The position numbers and the translations under genes were made by a program. A stretch of DNA of 7,664 nt from Solirubrobacteraceae bacterium (GTDB lineage: Bacteria > Actinomycetota > Thermoleophilia > Solirubrobacterales > Solirubrobacteraceae). Within the stretch, counting starts at the first letter, position 1; every line of letters begins with the position of its first letter. The stretch spans positions 1 through 7,664 of the forward strand of contig JALOLQ010000059.1 of NCBI GenBank assembly GCA_025455895.1, read 5' to 3'. The notes below the pieces were generated by a model. It saw only the letters and a list, made by a program, of their open reading frames with translations, was not told the DNA's origin and searched no databases. Positions 1 through 4,198 of this stretch are shown piece after piece.

Positions 1-594
1 CAGCGCCCGGGTGCGCACCCGCCCGCGGGCGTAGCGCGCGCTCGTGTTCGTCGCGTCCTCGCGCCAGGGCAGCCCGCGCGCCGCGCACCAGGCGGCGGTG
101 TCCTCGCGCGTGAGGCCCGCGCGCAGCAGCGGGCGCACGAGCGGCCCGCGCTCGTCGGGCATGCCGAGCAGCGGCCGGCGCCCGGGCGAGGCGGCGAAGC
201 GGTAGACGATCGTCTCGGCCTGGTCGGTGCGGGTGTGGGCGACCGCGAGGCGCGCCGCGGTGCCGGCGATCGCGCGCGCGCCGGCCGCGTAGCGGACCTC
301 GCGCGCCCAGGCCTGGAGGTTCCCGCGCACGGCGCCGGGCCCGCCGGGGCGCTCGACCGCGAGCGGCACCTCGAGGCGCCGGCACAGCGCCGCGCAGGCG
401 GCCTCGTCACCGCCGGCCTCGGGGCGCAGCGCGTAGTTCACGTGCAGCGCGCGCACGCAGCCGGGGCCGGCGAGGCGCACGGCGGCGTCGAGCAGGCAGA
501 CCGAGTCGCGCCCCCCGGAGAGCAGCACGACCACCTCGCCGCCCGCGGGGAGCAGCCCGCCCTCGCGCACGCGCTCGAGCAGCCGCTCGGTCAT
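1..594 (-). CDS. tilS: tRNA(Ile)-lysidine synthetase TilS, N-terminal part (3' end outside window)
   Basis: TilS uses ATP to attach lysine to C34 of the CAU anticodon of tRNA(Ile2), so that it reads AUA and is charged with isoleucine; it is cytosolic. Visible are 198 residues from ATG (594-592). The N-type ATP-pyrophosphatase PP-loop SGGRDS lies at residues 26-31 after a hydrophobic strand (VVVLL). Other family landmarks follow: HVNYALRP (51-58), AHTRTDQAETIVYR (119-132, the usual DDQAET region), LLGMP...LVRPLL (142-157), and EDATNTSARYARGRVR (179-194, matching the family's ED.SN...RY.RNR.R). The catalytic core is therefore complete; the C-terminal tRNA-binding part is off the left edge. The start lies 10 bases after the cyclase stop, with no strong Shine-Dalgarno, so it is probably cotranscribed and coupled. 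In many bacteria tilS is followed by hpt and ftsH; these may lie beyond the edge (inference). Confidence 0.95.
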   Translation of the reverse strand, partial: MTERLLERVREGGLLPAGGEVVVLLSGGRDSVCLLDAAVRLAGPGCVRALHVNYALRPEAGGDEAACAALCRRLEVPLAVERPGGPGAVRGNLQAWAREVRYAAGARAIAGTAARLAVAHTRTDQAETIVYRFAASPGRRPLLGMPDERGPLVRPLLRAGLTREDTAAWCAARGLPWREDATNTSARYARGRVRTRAL

Positions 595-604
595 GGGCGC
601 CACG

Positions 605-1822
605 CTAGTCCATCTCGTCGAGGCCGGGCAGCCGCGCGAGGTAGAGCTCGGTCGGCTCGGTGAAGCCCTTGAGGCGCACCTCGCCGATCAGGTCGAAGTC
701 CTGGTGGGGCTCGGCCGACTCGGCGATCGCGCGGGTGACGAGCACCTCCCCGGCGGCGGCGCGGGCCGCGACGCGCGCGGCGAGGTTCACCTCGCGCCCG
801 TAGTAGTCGCCGTCGCGGTAGAGCACCTCGCCGACGTGGATGCCGATCCGCGGCACGGGCCGGCCGCCGACCAGCGCCTGGAAGCCGACCGCCCAGTCGA
901 CGAGCGCGGCCGGGTCGCTCGAGACGAGCATCACCTCGTCGCCGATCGTCTTCACGATCCGCGCCTCGTCGGGCAGCGTGTGCGTGACGTCGGCGACGAA
1001 GCGCTCGACGATGTCCGCCGCCTCCTCGTCGCCCTGCTGCTCGGTCAGCTGGGTGTAGCCGGCGAGGTCCGCGAAGGCGATCGTCGTGCGCATCCGGCCG
1101 AGCTCGGAGGCGGCCTCGCCGACCTCGGCCTCCATGTGGCCGACGATGTCCTGCTCGATGAAGTGGTGCAGGTAGCGGCGGTGGATCTGCTCCATCACCG
1201 GGCCCGACAGCGGCACGAGCCGCGAGGAGAGCTCCCCCATCTGCTCGGCCACCTCGAGCCCCGGGACGCCGTCGCGCATCAGCGGCTCGTGCACGTAGAG
1301 GTGGAACAGCCGGACCTCGGCGTCGGCGATCTGGGCGACCGACTGGCCGTAGACCCGGATCAGCTGGAGGAACGCCGCCAGCGGGAAGCCGGCGGCGAGG
1401 ACCGCGGCGATGTGCCCGAGCATCTCCTCGTCCTCGGGCCCGAGGTGCTCGGTGGCGTCGGCGCTGAAGCCGATCGTCGTGAAGATCCGCTGGACCAGCG
1501 CCGGCTCGAGGCCGGTCGCGCGGGCCACCTCCTTCAGCGAGCGCGTGCCGCGGACCTCGGGCAGCAGCTCCTCGACGTAGCCGAAGGCGAGCCGCCCCTC
1601 CTCGGTCGCGCGGCGGATCTCCTCGAGCGAGTGGCCGCGCTCGCGCAGCCGGGCGACGATCCGCGCGTGCGCGACGGCCAGCGGCGGCCACGGGCCGGCG
1701 GCCGGCGCCGCGGGGATCAGGCCGCGCGCGACCCAGCGCCGCAGCGTGGCGGGCGTGACGCCGGTGCGCTCGGCGACCTCGGCGGTGCTGGGCCCGCCGG
1801 CGGGTGTCGGGGCCGGGCTCAG
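605..1822 (-). CDS. MerR-like HTH / class III adenylate cyclase fusion, probable CTG start
   Basis: Predicted 405-residue cytosolic nucleotide cyclase, likely making cAMP. Residues ~9-35 form a MerR-like helix-turn-helix (STAEVAERTGVTPATLRRW, then ARGLIP), followed by a helical stretch like the rest of a MerR domain (LRERGHSLEEIRRA). Residues ~75-225 are helical and resemble the regulatory domain found ahead of actinobacterial cyclases such as Rv1264. Residues ~245-400 are the class III catalytic domain: metal aspartates D252 (FADLAGYT) and D295 (KTIGDEVM), purine-selecting K291 and D339 (DYYG), transition-state N346 and R350 (VNLAAR). The Lys/Asp pair favours ATP over GTP. No transmembrane segment is seen. 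Start: the only conventional in-frame start is GTG at 1528, which would delete the HTH. CTG at 1822-1820 overlaps the upstream TGA (CTGA) and has GGAG 8 bases upstream. The catalytic call is firm; the start and HTH role are inferred. Confidence 0.88.
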   Translation of the reverse strand: MSPAPTPAGGPSTAEVAERTGVTPATLRRWVARGLIPAAPAAGPWPPLAVAHARIVARLRERGHSLEEIRRATEEGRLAFGYVEELLPEVRGTRSLKEVARATGLEPALVQRIFTTIGFSADATEHLGPEDEEMLGHIAAVLAAGFPLAAFLQLIRVYGQSVAQIADAEVRLFHLYVHEPLMRDGVPGLEVAEQMGELSSRLVPLSGPVMEQIHRRYLHHFIEQDIVGHMEAEVGEAASELGRMRTTIAFADLAGYTQLTEQQGDEEAADIVERFVADVTHTLPDEARIVKTIGDEVMLVSSDPAALVDWAVGFQALVGGRPVPRIGIHVGEVLYRDGDYYGREVNLAARVAARAAAGEVLVTRAIAESAEPHQDFDLIGEVRLKGFTEPTELYLARLPGLDEMD

Positions 1823-2244
1823 GCGACGAGCTCCGGGTGCTCGGCCTCGAGGAACGCACGGAAGCGCGCGAAGACCGGCTTGGTGATCGGGATCAGCTGG
1901 AGCGCGGCGCGCAGGTCGCCCGCGGCGCGGATGCGGCGCCGCGCGATCGCGACCGGGACGTTCTCCCGGCCCTGGAAGTAGCGCACGGCGACCTCGGCGT
2001 CCATCGTCATCCGCACGCGCGGCTCCCAGTCGACCTCGGCGTCCCAGACCCAGACGAGGTTCCCCGGCTCCCCGGGGCGGCTGGCGCGGATGTCCACCAC
2101 GAGGCCCACGTCCTCGAAGGTGAACCGCTCGGGCACGTCGGCCATGCGCAGGCGCGGGCCCATCTCGGGGTCCGCGTCCATGAGCGCGAACGCGCGGTCC
2201 AGGACGGCGCGGACGGCCGCGGGCGAGTCGAGCGCGACCGTCAC
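1819..2244 (-). CDS. SCP2-like (sterol carrier protein 2 fold) protein
   Basis: A 141-residue protein that looks like a stand-alone SCP2 sterol-binding-like domain, a fold that binds lipids or other hydrophobic ligands in the cytosol. Visible family features: a central strand region (FTFEDVGLVVDIRA, 41-54; LVWVWDAEVDWEPRVRMTMDAEVAVRYFQG, 63-92) ending in the usual aromatic-x-G turn, then GRENVPVAIARRRIRAAGD (92-110, the family's G...P..A...G...GD pattern) and a C-terminal amphipathic helix (RAALQLIPITKPVFARFRAFLE). There is no signal peptide or membrane helix. The GTG start at 2244 lies 13 bases after the upstream stop; no convincing Shine-Dalgarno is seen. Its TGA overlaps the proposed CTG of the cyclase, implying translational coupling. 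The natural ligand cannot be read from the sequence, and a direct link to cAMP signalling is only suggested by position. Confidence 0.75.
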   Translation of the reverse strand: MTVALDSPAAVRAVLDRAFALMDADPEMGPRLRMADVPERFTFEDVGLVVDIRASRPGEPGNLVWVWDAEVDWEPRVRMTMDAEVAVRYFQGRENVPVAIARRRIRAAGDLRAALQLIPITKPVFARFRAFLEAEHPELVA

Positions 2245-2257
2245 CGCGGGGCGGCGG

Positions 2258-2641
2258 TCAGCCGGAGGTCTTCGGGGCGGCCTTCGCCGCCGCGGCGCGG
2301 GGCGCCGCCGGCTTGCGCGCCGCCGGCTTGCGCGCGGGCGCCTTGCGCGCGGGCGCCGCCGCGGCCGCCTCGAGCTTCGCGACGCGCTCCTCGAGCGCGA
2401 TCAGCCGGTCGTCGAGGCGCCGGATGTCGTCCACCGACGACGGGCGCAGGTCCTCGAGCGTGTCCCGGACCCGCTGGGCCGCGGCCGACAGCTCGTCGGC
2501 GATGTCCTGCGCGCGCTCGCGCGTGAGCTGCGAGCCCGCGGCCTGGAAGGCCTGGTCGACCGCCGCGCGGACCTGGTCGGCCCGCGAGTCGGCCGGATCG
2601 GCGCCCTTGGCCTTGGCCTTCTTCTTCTCCTGCTTGCCCAT
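2258..2641 (-). CDS. Coiled-coil protein with Lys/Ala/Pro tail (phasin-like or nucleoid-associated)
   Basis: A 127-residue soluble protein of unassigned function. It has a lysine-rich N-terminus (GKQEKKKAKAKG, 2-13), an alpha-helical segment (22-64), a leucine-heptad coiled coil (IRRLDDRLIALEERVAKLEA, 73-92), and a low-complexity basic tail of Ala/Arg/Lys/Pro repeats (95-124) encoded by 15-bp DNA repeats. The helix, coiled coil and AKP tail resemble PhaF-type phasins, whose tails bind DNA, and also histone-H1-like bacterial proteins; no catalytic motif is present. It shares the core DDRL-ALEER with the protein at 3356-3823, so the two are probably related in build. The ATG at 2641 sits 6-8 bases behind a -10-like element with no Shine-Dalgarno, consistent with a leaderless mRNA. 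It is first in the minus-strand operon leading to tilS. Confidence 0.75.
   Translation of the reverse strand: MGKQEKKKAKAKGADPADSRADQVRAAVDQAFQAAGSQLTRERAQDIADELSAAAQRVRDTLEDLRPSSVDDIRRLDDRLIALEERVAKLEAAAAAPARKAPARKPAARKPAAPRAAAAKAAPKTSG
2302..2346 (-). repeat. Three 15-bp tandem repeats encoding the basic tail
   Basis: Plus-strand unit GCGCCGCCGGCTTGC occurs at 2302-2316 and exactly again at 2317-2331, with a variant GCGCGGGCGCCTTGC at 2332-2346 and a further partial copy to about 2357. Read on the minus strand each unit encodes a five-residue A/P-A-R-K-P/A block. The tail length probably varies by slippage between strains (inference). Confidence 0.85.
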
Positions 2642-2647
2642 GGGCGC

Positions 2648-2657
2648 AGACTATCCT
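2648..2657. promoter_or_regulatory. Overlapping divergent -10-like elements (leaderless promoter pair)
   Basis: The 25-base gap between the starts at 2641 (minus) and 2667 (plus) contains the only AT-richer patch nearby. On the plus strand TATCCT (2652-2657) fits the TANNNT pattern and ends 9 bases before the ATG. On the minus strand TAGTCT (2653-2648), or the overlapping GATAGT (2655-2650), lies 6-8 bases before the ATG at 2641. Transcription would begin at or within a few bases of both start codons. Neither gene has a Shine-Dalgarno, which supports leaderless mRNAs. No clear -35 box was found; any would lie inside the opposing coding region. Confidence 0.5.
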
Positions 2658-2666
2658 CGCGCGCCG

Positions 2667-3359
2667 ATGCCGTCGCAACCGCGCCACGTGCACCCGACGG
2701 CGCCGCTCGCCCCGCGCGCCCTGCTGCCCGGCGATCCGGGCCGGGCGCTGCTGCTCGCCCAGGAGCTCACCGAGGCGCCGCGGATGTTCAACCACAACCG
2801 CGGGCTCTGGGGCTACACGGGGACCGCGGCCGACGGCGAGCCGCTCACGATCATGAGCCACGGCATGGGCGGCCCGAGCGCCGCGATCGTCATGGAGGAG
2901 CTCTGCGACCTGGGCCTCGAGGTGGCGATCCGGATCGGCTCCTGCGGGGCGCTCGACCCCGGCCTCGCGCTCGGCGACCTCGTCGCGGCCACCCGCGTGA
3001 TCGCCGCCGACGGCACGAGCGCCGCGCTCGGCGGGCCGGGCCCGGAGCCCGACGCCCGGCTCACGGCCGCGCTCGCCGAGCGCGCCGATCACGCCGGGCC
3101 GATCGTCACGACCGATCTCTTCTACGACCCCGACCCGGCACGGGCCGACGGCTGGCGCGCGGCGGGCGCGCTGGCGGTCGAGATGGAGGCGGCCGCCGTG
3201 CTGGCCGTGGCGGCGCGGCGCGGCGTGCGCGCAGCCTGCTGCCTGCTCGTGAGCGACGCGGGCGCGGGGTCGGGCACGCGCATCGGCGCCGAGGACCTCG
3301 AGGCCGCGTCGGTGCGGCTGGGGCGCGCCGCGTTCGCGGCGCTCGCGGCCCAGGCCTAG
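2667..3359 (+). CDS. Purine nucleoside phosphorylase, DeoD-like (PNP_UDP_1 family)
   Basis: A 230-residue cytosolic enzyme of the hexameric nucleoside phosphorylase family, splitting nucleosides with phosphate to free base and (deoxy)ribose-1-phosphate in purine salvage. Visible motifs: LLPGDPGRA (19-27; phosphate-binding G22 and R26), NHNRGLWGYTGT (42-53; R45), SHGMGGPSAAIV (64-75), RIGSCGAL (89-96; R89 and S92), DLFYDPD (150-156), and the sugar-binding VEMEAA (171-176; E172, M173, E174) followed by LVSD with D197. In E. coli DeoD the matching aspartate protonates the purine base; uridine phosphorylases lack it and have extra Gln/Arg base contacts not seen here. Purine is therefore preferred, though some stretches (e.g. 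AADGTS, 113-118) recall uridine phosphorylases. Length fits the family (about 235). ATG at 2667 is chosen because motifs begin soon after; the frame is open far upstream only because of GC content. It is probably transcribed leaderless and alone. Confidence 0.88.
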   Translation: MPSQPRHVHPTAPLAPRALLPGDPGRALLLAQELTEAPRMFNHNRGLWGYTGTAADGEPLTIMSHGMGGPSAAIVMEELCDLGLEVAIRIGSCGALDPGLALGDLVAATRVIAADGTSAALGGPGPEPDARLTAALAERADHAGPIVTTDLFYDPDPARADGWRAAGALAVEMEAAAVLAVAARRGVRAACCLLVSDAGAGSGTRIGAEDLEAASVRLGRAAFAALAAQA

Positions 3360-3823
3360 GACTCCGCCGCCGGCTTCTTCGCAGCGGGCTTCTTCGCCGC
3401 CGGGCGGCGGGCGGGCGCCGGCGCGCGCAGGTCGGCGAGCGAGGAGGCGATGGCGGTGAGCGTCGCGTCGACGGCGGCCAGGCGCTCCTCGAGCGCGGCG
3501 AGGCGGTCGTCGGCGGTGCCCGTCCTCGCCTGGCCGGCGAGGCGGTCGTCGAGGCGGTCGACCGCGTCCTCGATCCCCTCGAGCCGCTGGCTCACCGAGC
3601 GGACGCGGCGCGTGAGGCGCTCGAGGTCGGCCGCCGACGGCAGGTTCAGCGCTCCCAGTGCGGCGTCCTGGGCCTGGGCGGCGCGCTCGCGCGCTTCGAA
3701 GGCCCGCGAGATCGTCCCGCTCACGAGCGGGTTCTCGAGCAGATCCTGGGCGAGCTTGGCGAGGGTCTCCTCGCTCTGGCGGCCAAGGCGGTCGCGCAGC
3801 GAGTCGGCGTCGGCGTCGGTCAT
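3356..3823 (-). CDS. Coiled-coil protein with KPAA tail, phasin-like
   Basis: A 155-residue soluble protein of uncertain role. Segment ENPLVSGTISRAFEARERA (30-48) is helical and Ala/Glu-rich. Segment LPSAADLERLTRRVRSVSQRLEGIEDAVDRLDDRL (61-95) is a heptad coiled coil, continued by DDRLAALEERLAAVDATLTAI (105-125). The last ~20 residues are a Pro/Ala/Lys tail with two KKPAA units (ARRPAAKKPAAKKPAAES). An LPS/T-x-x-D-L coiled coil plus AKP tail is the layout of PhaF/PhaI-type phasins, which coat polyhydroxyalkanoate granules and can bind DNA; no PHA synthase is in the window to support that. Start: ATG at 3823 is preferred over an upstream in-frame candidate at 3946, because the added residues are Arg/Gly-rich, include the 33-bp palindrome, and lack heptads. 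A -10-like TAGCGT lies just upstream. Its TAG overlaps the stop of the phosphorylase gene. Confidence 0.75.
   Translation of the reverse strand: MTDADADSLRDRLGRQSEETLAKLAQDLLENPLVSGTISRAFEARERAAQAQDAALGALNLPSAADLERLTRRVRSVSQRLEGIEDAVDRLDDRLAGQARTGTADDRLAALEERLAAVDATLTAIASSLADLRAPAPARRPAAKKPAAKKPAAES
3372..3401 (-). repeat. Two 15-bp tandem repeats encoding KKPAA units
   Basis: Plus-strand units GGCTTCTTCGCAGCG (3372-3386) and GGCTTCTTCGCCGCC (3387-3401) differ at two bases. On the minus strand each encodes Ala-Ala-Lys-Lys-Pro. They parallel the 15-bp repeats in the tail of the gene at 2258-2641 but are not the same sequence. Confidence 0.8.
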
Positions 3824-3830
3824 GCCCGAC

Positions 3831-3836
3831 ACGCTA
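3831..3836 (-). promoter_or_regulatory. -10-like TAGCGT for the minus-strand KPAA-tail gene
   Basis: Minus-strand TAGCGT (3836-3831) fits the TANNNT -10 pattern and ends 7 bases before the ATG at 3823. Transcription would start at about the start codon, giving a leaderless message, which agrees with the lack of a Shine-Dalgarno. No -35 box is evident. Confidence 0.35.
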
Positions 3837-3860
3837 CCCGAGGCGCGCCGAACCTCGCCG

Positions 3861-3890
3861 TCCCGGCGCATCCCGGCGCATCCCGCAGCA
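3861..3890. repeat. Three 10-bp tandem repeats in the divergent regulatory region
   Basis: TCCCGGCGCA occurs twice exactly (3861-3870, 3871-3880), then as TCCCGCAGCA (3881-3890), with a weaker fourth unit CCCCTTCGCA (3891-3900). The 10-bp period is close to one helical turn, which would place repeated contacts on the same DNA face. It lies 38-67 bp upstream of the minus-strand start at 3823, so it could bind a regulator of that gene. No binding protein is recognised. Confidence 0.6.
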
Positions 3891-3898
3891 CCCCTTCG

Positions 3899-3931
3899 CA
3901 ACCCATACCCTCGAGTCGAGGGTCTGGGTTG
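3899..3931. promoter_or_regulatory. 33-bp near-perfect palindrome, candidate operator
   Basis: Symmetric about G3915. ACCCTCGA (3907-3914) is the exact inverse of TCGAGGGT (3916-3923). After one mismatch (T3906/C3924), AACCCA (3900-3905) is the inverse of TGGGTT (3925-3930), and C3899 pairs with G3931: 15 of 16 positions match. It lies between two genes transcribed away from each other, so a terminator is unlikely, and no T-tract follows on either strand. A dimeric repressor or activator site is the simplest reading; an RNA hairpin in a leader is the alternative. Confidence 0.6.
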
Positions 3932-3940
3932 GGCATGATG

Positions 3941-3990
3941 GCGCAAACCCGCATGGTTTCTCGCGATCCGGGGTCAAGCCGCCCCCCGGA
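3941..3990 (+). other. Two potential RNA hairpins in the upstream region of the wall-enzyme gene
   Basis: Hairpin 1: GCG (3941-3943) with CGC (3962-3964) and AAACC (3945-3949) with GGTTT (3955-3959), loop CGCAT, separated by a small internal loop. Hairpin 2: TCCGGGG (3967-3973) with CCCCGGA (3984-3990), ten-base loop. The pair lies in the AT-richest part of this gap, which is otherwise unusual for the window. They would matter only if transcription of 4199-6964 starts upstream of about 3940; no such promoter was identified with confidence. Confidence 0.35.
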
Positions 3991-4040
3991 ACGGCCGAAG
4001 GGACGGGTACGGCGCGCCCTGCTCGCGCCCCGCTCCGACC

Positions 4041-4085
4041 GCCCTCCAGACCCCTTGCACCCCGACCACCATCCCCTTCCCGCCC
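4041..4085 (+). promoter_or_regulatory. C-rich, G-poor tract resembling a Rho utilisation site
   Basis: Across these 45 bases I count 28 C and 5 G on the plus strand, a sharp skew against the G/C-balanced surroundings. C-rich, G-poor, unstructured RNA is what Rho loads on. A strong GC hairpin follows directly (4085-4103). If plus-strand transcription enters from upstream, it could be terminated here before the gene at 4199. The composition is seen; the function is inferred. Confidence 0.35.
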
Positions 4086-4103
4086 GCGCGTCGCGGACGC
4101 GCG
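4085..4103. repeat. GC-only inverted repeat with 3-base loop
   Basis: CGCGCGTC (4085-4092) and GACGCGCG (4096-4103) are exact inverses around GCG. The stem is stable but no T-run follows, so it is not a standard intrinsic terminator. Alternating CG makes chance inverted repeats common at this GC content, so weight is modest. Confidence 0.45.
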
Positions 4104-4122
4104 CGCTGCGGTCCGGCGCCGC

Positions 4123-4131
4123 TGGTAGCTT
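4123..4131 (+). promoter_or_regulatory. Extended -10-like element upstream of the wall-enzyme gene
   Basis: TAGCTT (4126-4131) fits TANNNT and is preceded by TG at the extended -10 position (4123-4124). It would start transcription near 4138 and give a leader of about 60 bases before ATG 4199. In that leader GTCCGG (4155-4160) can pair with CCGGAC (4189-4194) just ahead of the start codon. No good -35 hexamer is seen. Confidence 0.35.
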
Positions 4132-4198
4132 CGCCGTGCCCCGGTGGTCCCCGCGTCCGGAAGCGAACGCCGGGGGGATCGGGGGCGACCGGACCCGG

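Noticed and set aside
591..1859. Long minus-strand open frame encoding an Arg-rich 422-residue product
   Set aside because: It is out of frame with the cyclase, which carries intact catalytic motifs; the Arg/Ala/Gly/Pro composition is typical of a GC-driven shadow frame.
3899..3931. Palindrome as an intrinsic terminator
   Set aside because: Flanking genes diverge and no T-run follows on either strand.
3824..3946. N-terminal extension of the KPAA-tail gene to ATG 3946
   Set aside because: The extra 41 residues are low-complexity and cover the palindrome and tandem repeats; ATG 3823 with a -10-like box fits better.
3988..4012. GGAAC (3988-3992) as an ECF sigma -35 box ahead of the wall gene
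   Set aside because: No CGTC/GTT-type -10 occurs at the required 16-17 base spacing; the nearest candidate is about 14 bases away.
2090..4198. In-frame upstream extension of the wall-hydrolase frame
   Set aside because: It runs through three other genes and the regulatory region; a clean signal peptide begins at the ATG at 4199.
3824..4198. c-di-AMP (ydaO) or c-di-GMP riboswitch upstream of the wall hydrolase
   Set aside because: The conserved cores (for ydaO a CAGCTAACC-like block; for GEMM the paired GGCAAACC and GGTAGCGGGG blocks) are not present together.
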